Assembly: GCF_900115685.1 (NCBI RefSeq)
Contig: NZ_FOXJ01000006.1
Span: 328,340-392,339, forward strand
Source of the DNA: Variovorax sp. 770b2
GTDB taxonomy: Bacteria; Pseudomonadota; Gammaproteobacteria; Burkholderiales; Burkholderiaceae_C
DNA: 64,000 nucleotides
Reading direction: 5' to 3'
Under the pieces are notes generated by a model, which was not told the origin of the DNA, made no database searches, and saw nothing but the letters and a program-made list of their open reading frames with translations. The translations under genes were made by a program, and so were the position numbers. Of the stretch, positions 47,242-57,606 are shown piece after piece; the first letter of the stretch is position 1; each line of letters starts with the position of its first letter.

Positions 47242-47274
47242 GGCGTGGTTCTCCTATCTATCGGTGTGACGTTC

Positions 47275-48834
47275 TTACGAGTGACTGGGCAGGATTTCGA
47301 GCAGCGCGGCCGGCAGCTCGGCCTTCAGCGCCCACTGGCGCATGGCTTCGATGTCGGGGGCGAGGTAGCGGTCGCGCTCGAGGAACGCGACGTTCTGGCG
47401 GATGCGGGCGAATTCCGCTTCGACCAGCGGCGAGCTCTTGAGCTTGCGCTTGAGCTCGATGCCTTGGGCGGCGGCCATCGCTTCGATGCCGACGACGACG
47501 GCCGTGTTGTTGACCATGTCGCCCAAGCGCCGCGCGGCGAAGGTGGCCATCGAGACGTGGTCTTCCTGGTTGGCCGAGGTCGGCAGGCTGTCGACGCTGG
47601 CGGGGTGCGCAAGCGACTTGTTCTCCGAGGCGAGTGCCGCGGCCGTGACCTGCGCGATCATGAAGCCGGAGTTGAGGCCGCCGTCGCGCACCAGGAACGG
47701 CGGCAGGCCCGAGAGGCCGGTGTCGAGCAGCAGCGCGATGCGGCGCTCGGCGATGGCGCCGACTTCGCTCACGGCCAGCGCGATGATGTCGGCCGCGAAG
47801 GCGACGGGCTCGGCGTGGAAGTTGCCGCCCGAGATGACTTCACCGGTGTCGCAGAACACGAGCGGGTTGTCGGATGCGGCGTTGGCTTCGATGACGAGCA
47901 CGCGCGATGCGTGTGCGAGGTTGTCGAGGCAGGCGCCCATCACTTGGGGAATGCAGCGCACCGAATACGGGTCTTGGACGCGGCCGCAGTCGGCATGCGA
48001 CGGGACGATCTCGCTGCCTTCGAGCAAGGTGCGCACGGCGTCTGCGACGGCGATCTGGCCGGGCTGGCCGCGCGCTGCGTGGATGCGCGCGTCGAAGGGC
48101 TTGATCGAACCCTGGATCGCTTCGAGCGACAGCGCGCCCGACATCAGCGCGGCAGCGAACACGTCTTCCGCGCCGAACAACCCGGCAAGCGCCAGCGCGG
48201 TCGACACCTGCGTGCCATTGAGCAGCGCGAGGCCTTCCTTCGGCCCGAGCACGAAGGGTTCGAGGCCGATGCTGCGCATCGCTTCTGCGCCGCTGACGAC
48301 CCTGCCGTCCGCCAGCGTCGCCTGGCCTTCGCCGATCAGCACGCAGGCCATGTGCGCGAGCGGCGCGAGGTCGCCCGACGCACCGACCGAGCCCTTGCAC
48401 GGAATGCTCGGCGTGACGCCCGCGTTGAACAGCGCCAGCAGCGCATCGACCAGCGCGGGCCGCACGCCCGAGTGCCCGCGCGCCAGGCTCACCGCCTTGG
48501 TCGCGAGGATCATGCGCACCACCGGCGCGGCCAGCGGCTCGCCCGTGCCCACGCTGTGCGAGAGCACGAGGTTGCGCTGCAGCTCGGCCAGGTGGTCGTT
48601 GCCGATGCGCGTGCTCGCGAGCTTGCCGAAGCCGGTGTTGATGCCGTAGACCACCTGGTCGTTCTCGACGATGTGGCGCACCGCCGCCTCGGCCTTCGCC
48701 ATGCCGTCCAGCACCGAAGGATCGAGCACGAGCCGCACGCCGCCGGCCTGGATGCGGCGCAGCATCGCAAGGTCGACCTTGCCGGGCGTGAGGGTCAGGG
48801 TGGCATCGGATGAAGCTTTGTGATTGCTTGGCAT
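47275..48834 (-). CDS. hutH: Histidine ammonia-lyase HutH
   Basis: This 519-residue enzyme removes ammonia from L-histidine to give trans-urocanate. The Ala-Ser-Gly triad that cyclises into the MIO cofactor is at residues 152-154 (GSVGASGDLAPLAH). VVYGINTGFGKLA near residue 62 supplies the catalytic Tyr. The start MPSNHKASS was preferred over one 18 nt upstream, which lies in the HutC-like operator. It follows hutC by 60 nt. Confidence 0.97.
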   Translation of the reverse strand: MPSNHKASSDATLTLTPGKVDLAMLRRIQAGGVRLVLDPSVLDGMAKAEAAVRHIVENDQVVYGINTGFGKLASTRIGNDHLAELQRNLVLSHSVGTGEPLAAPVVRMILATKAVSLARGHSGVRPALVDALLALFNAGVTPSIPCKGSVGASGDLAPLAHMACVLIGEGQATLADGRVVSGAEAMRSIGLEPFVLGPKEGLALLNGTQVSTALALAGLFGAEDVFAAALMSGALSLEAIQGSIKPFDARIHAARGQPGQIAVADAVRTLLEGSEIVPSHADCGRVQDPYSVRCIPQVMGACLDNLAHASRVLVIEANAASDNPLVFCDTGEVISGGNFHAEPVAFAADIIALAVSEVGAIAERRIALLLDTGLSGLPPFLVRDGGLNSGFMIAQVTAAALASENKSLAHPASVDSLPTSANQEDHVSMATFAARRLGDMVNNTAVVVGIEAMAAAQGIELKRKLKSSPLVEAEFARIRQNVAFLERDRYLAPDIEAMRQWALKAELPAALLEILPSHS

Positions 48835-48840
48835 GTGAAC

Positions 48841-48853
48841 CTGTCTATACAAG
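48841..48853. promoter_or_regulatory. HutC-like operator between hutC and hutH
   Basis: CTGTCTATACAAG contains the near-palindrome TGT-CTAT-ACA that matches the HutC/GntR-type box (TGTATATACA) found twice upstream of the ABC transporter genes. It lies 7 nt before the hutH start, where binding would block translation initiation or a local promoter. Confidence 0.6.
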
Positions 48854-48894
48854 TAGTTGCGAGAGATAACGATCGGTCTGTGAGACGAAAAAAA

Positions 48895-49632
48895 TCAGCC
48901 GAAGCTTGGGTTGCCGTCGGCTTTGAAGCGGCTGCCCAGGCTGTAGCGCGACGCTGGGTGCAGGCAGCGCACCCAGGTGACGGGCGTGTTGCGCGTCCAG
49001 GTGCGGCGCGTGAGCAGCAAGCAGGGGTCGGTGACTTCCATCGCAAGGCGCTCGGCCTGTTCGGCGTTGGGCAGCACCGCATCGACGACGTGCTCGATCT
49101 GGTCGAAGGGCACGTTGCGCACCAGGTATTCGCTGGGCGGCATCAGGGTGAAGTCCTGCTCGAGGTAATCGGGCACGACCTGCGGATTGACGTAGCGCTC
49201 TTCCAGCTGCACCGGCGTGTCGTTCTCCAGGTGCAGGCAGGCGCTGTGGAACACCGAATCGCCCGCGCGCAGGTCCAGCCATGCGGCCACGTCGGGCGAA
49301 GCGGCGATGCGCTCGACCGCGAGCATCTCGCAGCGGTAGTCATGGCCGCGCTGGCGGATTTCGCTCGCGATGTTGGCGATCTGCAGCAGCGTCGATTGCG
49401 GTTTGTTCTCCGCGACGAAACTGCCGACGCCGGCCACGCGCACGATGCGGCCCTGCTCCACCAGTTCGCGCAGCGCGCGGTTCACCGTCATGCGCGCCAT
49501 GCCGAACTGTGCGACCAGCTCGTGCTCCGAAGGCAGGCGATGGCCGGGCGGCCAGGTGCCGTCCTGGATCTTGCGGGAGATGTGATCCTTGACTTGCGCG
49601 TAGAGCGCGAGGGTCGGCAGGTCGCGTTTCAT
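48895..49632 (-). CDS. hutC: Histidine utilisation repressor HutC (GntR family)
   Basis: This 245-residue regulator has a GntR winged helix (residues about 6-75: ALYAQVKDHISRKIQDGTWP, LPSEHELVAQFGMARMTVNR). A UTRA/HutC effector domain follows that binds urocanate (RHTWTRN-like LLLTRRTWTRNTPVTWVRCL split here as LLLTRRTWTRN and VTWVRCL). HutC represses hut genes until urocanate releases it. It lies 10 nt after the ABC ATPase gene. HutC-like boxes occur at 48841 and 52342-52421. Confidence 0.94.
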   Translation of the reverse strand: MKRDLPTLALYAQVKDHISRKIQDGTWPPGHRLPSEHELVAQFGMARMTVNRALRELVEQGRIVRVAGVGSFVAENKPQSTLLQIANIASEIRQRGHDYRCEMLAVERIAASPDVAAWLDLRAGDSVFHSACLHLENDTPVQLEERYVNPQVVPDYLEQDFTLMPPSEYLVRNVPFDQIEHVVDAVLPNAEQAERLAMEVTDPCLLLTRRTWTRNTPVTWVRCLHPASRYSLGSRFKADGNPSFG

Positions 49633-49642
49633 CGTGCGCTGT

Positions 49643-50425
49643 TCAATGCTCGGCCGCGGCCATCGACTCGGCGCGGATCTCTTCGGTCAGGCGCGCCTTG
49701 ATGTCCATGAACTCGGGCGAGGTCTTGATCGTGTAGCTGCGCGGATGCGGAAAGTCCACCGCGATCTCGGTCTTGATGCGCCCCGGCCGCGCGCTGAACA
49801 CCGCCACGCGATTGGCCATGAAGATCGCCTCGTCGATGTCGTGCGTGACGAAGAGCACCGTCTTCTGCGCCGACTCCCAGATGCCGAGCAAGAGCTCCTG
49901 CATCAGCACGCGCGTCTGGTTGTCCAGGGCGCCGAAGGGCTCGTCGAGCAAGAGCATCTTGGGGTCGTTGGCGAGCGCGCGGGCAATAGCCGTGCGCTGC
50001 TGCATGCCGCCCGAGAGTTGCTTGGGAAAGTGGTGCTCGAAGCCGCGCAGGCCCACCTTGGCGATGAAGAACTCGCTGCGCTCCTTCTGGTCGGCCTCGC
50101 TCATGCCGCGCTCGCGCAGGCCGAAGCGGATGTTCTGCGCCACCGTGAGCCACGGAAAGAGCGTGTAGCTCTGGAACACCACGCCGCGGTCGGCGCCCGG
50201 GCCTTCGATGCGCTCGCCGTCGAGCATCACCTGGCCGGTCGTCGGAAAGTCCAGGCCGGCCACGATGCGCAGCAACGTCGACTTGCCGCAGCCCGACGGG
50301 CCGAGGATGGTGACGAAGTCGTTCTCCTTCACCTCGAAGTCGATGGGCAAGAGCGCTTGCGTGCTTTGACCTTTGGTGCCGGTGAAGACGCGCGAGACGC
50401 CTTGAATGGAAAGCTGGTTCTTCAC
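49643..50425 (-). CDS. NitT/TauT-type ABC transporter ATPase
   Basis: This 260-residue ATPase of the nitrate/sulfonate/taurine class has Walker A GPSGCGKST, the Q-loop VFQSYTLFPW, signature LSGGMQQRTAIARAL, Walker B MLLLDEPFGALD and His-loop VTHDIDEA. The GTG start overlaps the permease stop by 4 nt; an in-frame ATG 12 nt upstream is the alternative. It is upstream of hutC in the hut run, behind HutC-like boxes, so it probably imports histidine, urocanate or a related imidazole. Confidence 0.88.
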   Translation of the reverse strand: MKNQLSIQGVSRVFTGTKGQSTQALLPIDFEVKENDFVTILGPSGCGKSTLLRIVAGLDFPTTGQVMLDGERIEGPGADRGVVFQSYTLFPWLTVAQNIRFGLRERGMSEADQKERSEFFIAKVGLRGFEHHFPKQLSGGMQQRTAIARALANDPKMLLLDEPFGALDNQTRVLMQELLLGIWESAQKTVLFVTHDIDEAIFMANRVAVFSARPGRIKTEIAVDFPHPRSYTIKTSPEFMDIKARLTEEIRAESMAAAEH

Positions 50426-51300
50426 AGTGCGGCCCATGCGAACAGACGGCGATTCATCGCCTTGAAAGCGAAGTCGGACAGGAGGCCGATGACGCCGATC
50501 ACGATGATCCCGAAGATGATCTGCCCGGTGTTCAAGAGCGCCTGGCTGTCGGTGATCATGTGGCCGATGCCCGACGAAGAGCCGATCAGTTCCGCCACGA
50601 TCACGTAGGTCCACGCCCAGCCGAGCACGAGGCGCAGCGTTTCGGCGATGCCCGGTGCGGCGCCCGGAATGAGCACGCGCGCCACGATGCCGCGGCTGTT
50701 CGCGCCCAGCGTGTAGGCGGCCTCGACGAGGTCGCGCCGCGCGCCGCCCACGGTCACGGCCACCATCAGCACGATCTGGAAGAAGGAGCCGATGAAGATC
50801 ACCAGCAGCTTCTGCATTTCGCCCAGGCCCGCCCAGAGGATCAGGAGCGGAATGAAGGCCGAGGCCGGCAGGTAGCGGCAGAACGAGACGAAGGGCTCGA
50901 AGAAGGCCTCGACCGTTTTCCAGGTGCCCATCGCGATGCCCAGAGGCACCGCGAACACTGCGGCCAGCAGGAAGCCGCCGAACACACGCCACACGGTCAT
51001 GCCGATGTCGCCGATGAAGCCGTACTCGGTGAAGAGCAGCCAGCCTTCCTTGACCATGGTCGGCGGGCTCGCGAGGAAGGTCGGCGACACGAAGCCGCCG
51101 AGCGTGGCGAGCGACCACACCAGCACGAAGACGACGAAGAAGCCGAGCCCCAGCAGCACGCGCGCACGCGCGCCGATGGGCTCGAGCGGCGCGAACGCGC
51201 GGCGGCGCACGGGCGCCGCGACGGGCTGGGAGGACGCGGCACCCGCCGATGCCGCGCGGGGCGGCACCTGCGGCAGCGCCTTACTTGACGTAGCTTGCAT
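50422..51300 (-). CDS. NitT/TauT-type ABC transporter permease
   Basis: This 292-residue permease has about six helices and the coupling loop AAYTLGANSRGIVARVLIPGA. A Pro/Ala/Arg-rich N-terminal tail of about 45 residues precedes the first helix. It overlaps the binding-protein gene by 20 nt and the ATPase gene by 4 nt. Substrate is inferred from the hut context only. Confidence 0.88.
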   Translation of the reverse strand: MQATSSKALPQVPPRAASAGAASSQPVAAPVRRRAFAPLEPIGARARVLLGLGFFVVFVLVWSLATLGGFVSPTFLASPPTMVKEGWLLFTEYGFIGDIGMTVWRVFGGFLLAAVFAVPLGIAMGTWKTVEAFFEPFVSFCRYLPASAFIPLLILWAGLGEMQKLLVIFIGSFFQIVLMVAVTVGGARRDLVEAAYTLGANSRGIVARVLIPGAAPGIAETLRLVLGWAWTYVIVAELIGSSSGIGHMITDSQALLNTGQIIFGIIVIGVIGLLSDFAFKAMNRRLFAWAAL

Positions 51301-52249
51301 CGAAGGTGACTGCGTAGTCTTCAGGCGCCTTGCGGATCACGCCGGCTTCCAGAAGGATTGCCGCGGCTTCCTTCATGAAGGTGGTGAGTTCGCCTGCGAA
51401 GAACTTCTGGTTGGCCGCCTTGTCCTGCCAGCGCAGGTAGGCCGACGACTTGGCGAACTGCTCGCCGCTCTGCTTGACGGCCGAGCCCATGAGCTCGTTC
51501 GACTTGGCCGGGTCGGCCTTGATCATGTCCAGCGCATCGAAATACGACTTGGTGAGCGCCGCGGCCGCCTTGGGGTTGGCCTTGAGCCAGGTGGGCGCGC
51601 AGCCGACGGTGTCCATCACCATCGGGTAGTCGAGCGTGGTGGCCAGGATCTTGCCGGCGGCGGGGTTGGCGCGCACGGTCGAGAGGTAGGGCTCGTAGGT
51701 CATGGCGGCGTCGTTCTGACCGGCCACGAAGGCTTGGGCTGCGGGCTGCGGCTCGAGCGAGACGACCTTCACATCCTTCAGGGTCATGCCATTCTTGCTG
51801 AGCATCCAGGCCAGGCCGAAGTACGGCGCGGTGCCGGGGGCGCTCACGCCGATGGTCTTGCCCTTCAGGTCGGCGAAGGTCTTCACGTCGTTGCGCACCG
51901 CGATGCCGTCGGCGCCGTAGGACTTGTCCATCTGGAAGATCTGCACGATCGGCACGCCGTTGGCGTTCCAGGCGACGTGCGTTTCCACGGTGGTGGCCGC
52001 GCACTGGATGGCGCCCGAGGCCAGGGCCAGGTGACGGTCCTTCTGCGGGATCATCTTCAGTTCGACGTCCAGGCCGTTCTTCTTGAAGATGCCGGCCTTG
52101 TCGGCCAGCGAAAGCGGCGCGAAGCCGGTCCAGCCGGACATGCCGAGCGAGATCTTGGTGTCCTGGGCGGCGGCCGTTCCGGCCATGCCCGCTGCACATG
52201 CACCTGCTGCCAGCAGCGAAGCGACTTTCACAACTACCGTCTTGACCAT
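51281..52249 (-). CDS. NitT/TauT-type ABC transporter substrate-binding protein
   Basis: This 322-residue periplasmic protein (NMT1/THI5-like) has a signal peptide ending GTAAAQD. The mature start is TKISLGMSGWTGFAPLSLA, with AGIFKKNGLDVEL and GKTIGVSAPGTAPYFG. The family binds nitrate, taurine, thiamine precursors and other small compounds. Two HutC-like palindromes lie 95-172 nt upstream, so it is likely part of the histidine regulon. Confidence 0.88.
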   Translation of the reverse strand: MVKTVVVKVASLLAAGACAAGMAGTAAAQDTKISLGMSGWTGFAPLSLADKAGIFKKNGLDVELKMIPQKDRHLALASGAIQCAATTVETHVAWNANGVPIVQIFQMDKSYGADGIAVRNDVKTFADLKGKTIGVSAPGTAPYFGLAWMLSKNGMTLKDVKVVSLEPQPAAQAFVAGQNDAAMTYEPYLSTVRANPAAGKILATTLDYPMVMDTVGCAPTWLKANPKAAAALTKSYFDALDMIKADPAKSNELMGSAVKQSGEQFAKSSAYLRWQDKAANQKFFAGELTTFMKEAAAILLEAGVIRKAPEDYAVTFDASYVK

Positions 52250-52341
52250 GGGTACTCCTGGTTCCGTTTTTCAGATATGGCTCGGCGATGCGCCCCAGGG
52301 CCTGGGCTGCGCGCGCCTCGCATTGTTGCCAAGCGCCCCAA

Positions 52342-52355
52342 CTTGTATATACAGG
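52342..52355. promoter_or_regulatory. HutC-like operator 1 upstream of ABC transporter
   Basis: CTTGTATATACAGG contains the perfect 10-bp palindrome TGTATATACA (52344-52353), the same box as at 48841. It lies 95 nt before the binding-protein start, inside the 302-nt stretch (52250-52551) between this gene and the divergent recQ. That stretch holds two such boxes and no convincing gene. Confidence 0.65.
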
Positions 52356-52407
52356 ATAACCCGGGAGGGTCGTTTCGGTGCATTTCTTCAGGAAGATGCA
52401 CCAGATT

Positions 52408-52421
52408 GCTGTCTAGACAAG
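52408..52421. promoter_or_regulatory. HutC-like operator 2 upstream of ABC transporter
   Basis: GCTGTCTAGACAAG contains the perfect palindrome TGTCTAGACA (52410-52419), 66 nt from operator 1 (about six helical turns). That spacing would allow cooperative binding or looping. It also lies about 130 nt before recQ, so an effect on recQ is possible though not expected. Confidence 0.6.
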
Positions 52422-52551
52422 AAAGGCGGCGGGACGGGGGTCTCCATTGCAAAGCTCGTGCCACAGTCATAACCGGGTGGCTGGGGGACAATCGACCGCC
52501 TCCCCCGCCAGCCCACCCTTCATCCCCTCCCGACGTCCGCCTCCGCAGCCC

Positions 52552-54447
<1,896 letters not shown>

Positions 54448-54450
54448 AAA

Positions 54451-54548
54451 GGCTCACCCCCAGGCTTCGCGCACTTCGTGTCGCTTCGCCAACCCCCTGC
54501 CCGGGCAACACCTGCGGCCCGGCGAAGCCGGTTCCGCGGCGTTTCCCC
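54451..54548. repeat. Comamonadaceae-type intergenic repeat, copy 2
   Basis: Second copy of the element at 38991-39090, in the same orientation, placed between the convergent recQ and nucleoside hydrolase genes. The 19-nt core is at 54468-54486 and the CCGGCGAAGCCGG inverted repeat follows. It may help separate the two convergent transcripts. Confidence 0.7.
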
Positions 54549-54558
54549 TGTTGCGAGT

Positions 54559-55743
54559 TCAGTTCGCAGTTGCGGGCAGGGTGATCGGCACGGGCCGCGT
54601 GAGCAGGTCGACGAAGAGCTCGAAGAAGCGCGGGTTGTCGAAGCGCTGCACCACCGTCATCTTCTGCAGCGTCGGGCCCGCGGGCTGCGAGGCGTAGCCG
54701 ATGGAGCGGCCGTTGTCGGCGGCGCCCGGCTTGGCGACCACGTCGACGTAGCGCTCCACCGTCTTGGTGGCGTAGGTCGGGTCGATCAGGTAGGCGAGCG
54801 TGAGGGTGTCCCAGATGTTCTGCGTGTAGTCCGGGTTGTTCTCGAAGCCGTTCGTGCCGCTGAAGCCATAGCCGTTGAGCTTGCGGAACACTTCGGTCAC
54901 GGCGGTCGGCTTGGCCGGGTGGGCGATGCGGTCGTACACCGGCTTGGTGAGGAACACGGTGTCGGTCACGTCCAGCGGCACGATCACCTGCGGGATCGGC
55001 AGGCGCACCACGAACTGCGCGGCATCGGGGTCGAACCACCAGTTGAACTCGGCCGTCTTGGTGGTGTTGCCAGCCACGTCGACGGCGCCGCCCATGTAGA
55101 TGATCTTCTTGATCAGCGGCACGATCTCGGGGCTCTTTTTCACCGCGCGCGCGATGTTGGTGAGCGGGCCGATCGCCAGGATGGTGACTTCGTTCGGGTT
55201 GGCCTTCACCGTGTCGATGATGAAGTCGACCGCGCTCTTGCGCTGCACCAGCGTGTGGGTGGCAAAGCCGTCGGGCGAGGGCTTCAGGTCGGCGTCCGTC
55301 TTGGGCTCGGGGCCGCTCCAGGCGCCCAGGTAGCCGTCGTTGCTCGCACCTGCGGCCATTTCGGCCTCGACGTCGGCGAAGGTGTGGTTGAGCGCATAGT
55401 TCTCGCCCACGTACACGCCGATGCGATCGCCCACGCCGAGCCGCTCCACCGACATCAGCGCATCGGCCACGCCTTGCTTGAGCCACTGGTTGCCCGAGAC
55501 CACGCTGATGCCCATGACCTGGACCTTGCCCTCCGCCTGCAGCTGCGCGGCCATGACGCCGAGCTGGCCGTCGTCGCTCATGGTGTTGTAGTCGCTGTCG
55601 ATGATGATCTTCTGCGCGGGCGGCGGCGTTGCGCCGAAGCCGGGCGCGAGCCCGAAACCGCCGTTGCCGTCGCCGCCGCCACCACAACCCGCCAGTACGG
55701 CGACGACGATGAGGGTGAACACCGTCCCGATCCATTTGCGCAT
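54559..55743 (-). CDS. Lipoprotein nucleoside hydrolase
   Basis: This 394-residue protein has a lipoprotein signal (lipobox LAGC, Cys at 20) and then a Gly-rich linker. An inosine-uridine nucleoside hydrolase domain follows, with the N-terminal Asp cluster DSDYNTMSDDGQ (about residue 49) in place of the usual DxDxxxDD. The NEVTILAIGPLTNIA block and the Asn/Asp metal site FNWWFDPDAA are also present. It would cleave nucleosides to base and ribose in the periplasm, whereas most family members are cytoplasmic. The ribosome site (TAGGAGA) is strong. A LacI-type operator lies 46 nt upstream. Confidence 0.87.
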   Translation of the reverse strand: MRKWIGTVFTLIVVAVLAGCGGGGDGNGGFGLAPGFGATPPPAQKIIIDSDYNTMSDDGQLGVMAAQLQAEGKVQVMGISVVSGNQWLKQGVADALMSVERLGVGDRIGVYVGENYALNHTFADVEAEMAAGASNDGYLGAWSGPEPKTDADLKPSPDGFATHTLVQRKSAVDFIIDTVKANPNEVTILAIGPLTNIARAVKKSPEIVPLIKKIIYMGGAVDVAGNTTKTAEFNWWFDPDAAQFVVRLPIPQVIVPLDVTDTVFLTKPVYDRIAHPAKPTAVTEVFRKLNGYGFSGTNGFENNPDYTQNIWDTLTLAYLIDPTYATKTVERYVDVVAKPGAADNGRSIGYASQPAGPTLQKMTVVQRFDNPRFFELFVDLLTRPVPITLPATAN

Positions 55744-55788
55744 CTGCTTCTCCTAAGAATTTGGTTTTCAGTCGAGGCCACTGAAATA

Positions 55789-55822
55789 CAAACGTTTGCG
55801 CAAACCTTTGCGCAAACGTTTG
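55789..55822. promoter_or_regulatory. LacI-type operator array upstream of nucleoside hydrolase
   Basis: A 34-nt near-perfect palindrome is made of CAAACGTTTGCG, CAAACCTTTG and CGCAAACGTTTG. Only the central CC/GG breaks the symmetry. It contains two AAACGTTT and two TTTGCGCAAA palindromes that overlap, the hallmark of PurR/RbsR-like LacI-family sites. It lies 46-79 nt before the start codon. No LacI-family gene is in the window, so the regulator acts from elsewhere. Confidence 0.75.
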
Positions 55823-55922
55823 CCTAACTCTAAATGCCGAAGCGCATGCATGGCAAGGTGCTGTGGCTAGGGGTTTTCCGCGAGGCCGTGCGAAGCGGCC
55901 ACGGGCGCCCGTCGATTCCCTG

Positions 55923-57557
55923 TCAGCCCGCGCTGGGCGGAGGGTCGATCAGGCGGTTCTCGCGCAGCGGCGAGCGGTTCAGGAGGGCCGGCTGTTCCTC
56001 CTCGGGCCCGACCTGGGCCTTGTCCAGGCCGGTGCCCGGCGCGGCCTTGGCCGATGCCGCCGGCACGGGGCACGCGCCGGCACTGCGCAGCGCAAGCGCC
56101 GCGGCCAGCCGCGCCTCGGCGGGGTCGCCCAGCGGGTGGTCGAAGTCGTCGGCCACGGTGCAGTTGGCATTGGGCGCGAAGCCGTCGCCGTAGTCGCCGA
56201 AGCCCGCCTGGTTCACGCCCTTGAACTGGATCGCGAAGTAGGTGGTGCCGCAGTTGTCCTGCGGGTAGAAGCCGTAGGGCTTGCCGCAGGTGGTGCCGCC
56301 CACGAGGTTGACCGTGACGCCGATGCCGCGCAGGCTGTTGATCACCGACTCGCTGGCCGAGCAGGTGTCGGGGCTGGTCAGCACGGTGACGCGCGAGAGG
56401 CCGAGCGTGGGCAGCGGCTGGTTGGTGCGGCTGGTGCCCAGGAACGGCGTGAGGGCCTGTGCGAGCGTGAGGCGGAACGGGTTCTTGTCGTTGAAGCTCA
56501 GCAGCTCGAAGGTCTTGCCGCCCGTCTGGCCGGGCCCGGCCACCATGTACGCCAGCCGGCTCGCGATATTGAGCTGGCCGCCGCCGTTGTAGCGCATGTC
56601 CAGCACCAGGTCCTGGATGCCGCCGTTCTCCTTGAGCTTGTTCACCGCCGCGATGAGCTGCGCCTCGGAGGTCGTGATGTGGTCGTTGAACAGCAGGTAG
56701 CCCACGCGGTTGCCCGGATCGCCGATGGTCTTGACGTTCTGGACGGGCGTGCGCGTCACTTGGGCGGCCGTGAGGTCGATGGTTCGCGTCGCGCTGCCTT
56801 CCTGCAGCTTGAAGGTGTGCGTCTCGCCAGCTGCTTGCGGCGAGATGCCGCGGTTGATCACCGCCGTGTTGGTGCCGTTGAGCACGTCGATGCCGTCGAT
56901 CTCCAGAATCTTTGCACCGCGCGCGATGCCTTGGGCCGCGGCAGGCGAACTGGCGTGCGGCTCGACGAAGGCCACGCGCAGGTCGCGGTTCGGACGGGAA
57001 CTGCGCACGAACGCGAACTCGATCCCGTAGCCCGGCGAGACGCCGGCCTGCGACAGCTGGCGGTACACCTCGGTGTCGTAGATGTAGTGGAAGCGGTCCT
57101 TCGCCCGGCCCGAGGGCGAGGTGGTGGCCGGCGTCTTGAGCACGTTGAAGAAGGCGACGGGCGTCGCGTAGTCGGCCGCCTTGAGCGTGGTCGGCACCTC
57201 GTTGTACCAAAGGTAGGTTTCGTCGATCCAGCTGCGCACCCAGTTCTTTTCGTTGTCGACGGTGCCCGCGTTGTCGGGGTAGGCGCCCCCCGTTTCGGGG
57301 TTGATGCCGCGGCGCGGCGCGGCGCACAGGCCGGCAGCCTCCGAGGAGGGGGCGAAGCCGCCATTCCCGCCACCGCCGTCGGTGGGCGGATTGCCCGTGG
57401 GTGGCGGCCCGCCGACGATCGGAAAGCCGCCGCCGCCTCCTCCGCCCCCGCCTCCACCGCCGCAACCCGCCAGGAGGCCGGCCACGGCGAGCGCCGCCGC
57501 GGCCGCCCACGCGCCGGGACGCGGCAACTGCCGCAGGTCTGTGTTGCGAAAGCCCAT
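55923..57557 (-). CDS. S41 family (C-terminal processing) peptidase lipoprotein
   Basis: This 544-residue protein has a lipobox (LLAGC, Cys at 32) followed by a run of 12 glycines and a Pro/Gly linker to about residue 70. A PDZ domain lies at about 175-270 (PHASSPAAAQGIARGAKILEIDG in two blocks: PHASSPAAAQGIARG, KILEIDG). The S41 domain has LVLDMRYNGGGQL and the likely nucleophile S402 in CSASES, then GGTTCGKPYGF. It should be an outer- or inner-membrane-anchored periplasmic protease. The ribosome site (GAGGAGGA) is strong. It lies 49 nt after the AAA+ gene in the same direction. Confidence 0.87.
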   Translation of the reverse strand: MGFRNTDLRQLPRPGAWAAAAALAVAGLLAGCGGGGGGGGGGGGFPIVGGPPPTGNPPTDGGGGNGGFAPSSEAAGLCAAPRRGINPETGGAYPDNAGTVDNEKNWVRSWIDETYLWYNEVPTTLKAADYATPVAFFNVLKTPATTSPSGRAKDRFHYIYDTEVYRQLSQAGVSPGYGIEFAFVRSSRPNRDLRVAFVEPHASSPAAAQGIARGAKILEIDGIDVLNGTNTAVINRGISPQAAGETHTFKLQEGSATRTIDLTAAQVTRTPVQNVKTIGDPGNRVGYLLFNDHITTSEAQLIAAVNKLKENGGIQDLVLDMRYNGGGQLNIASRLAYMVAGPGQTGGKTFELLSFNDKNPFRLTLAQALTPFLGTSRTNQPLPTLGLSRVTVLTSPDTCSASESVINSLRGIGVTVNLVGGTTCGKPYGFYPQDNCGTTYFAIQFKGVNQAGFGDYGDGFAPNANCTVADDFDHPLGDPAEARLAAALALRSAGACPVPAASAKAAPGTGLDKAQVGPEEEQPALLNRSPLRENRLIDPPPSAG

Positions 57558-57606
57558 GGATGTCCTCCTCGTGCCCGCGACGGCGGACACGCCCGCTTGT
57601 TGATCT

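Noticed and set aside
52447..52551. N-terminal extension of RecQ by 35 residues
   Set aside because: The added stretch is Ser/Pro-rich and unlike RecQ proteins; GTG at 52552 gives a standard N-terminus, though the upstream ATG cannot be fully excluded.
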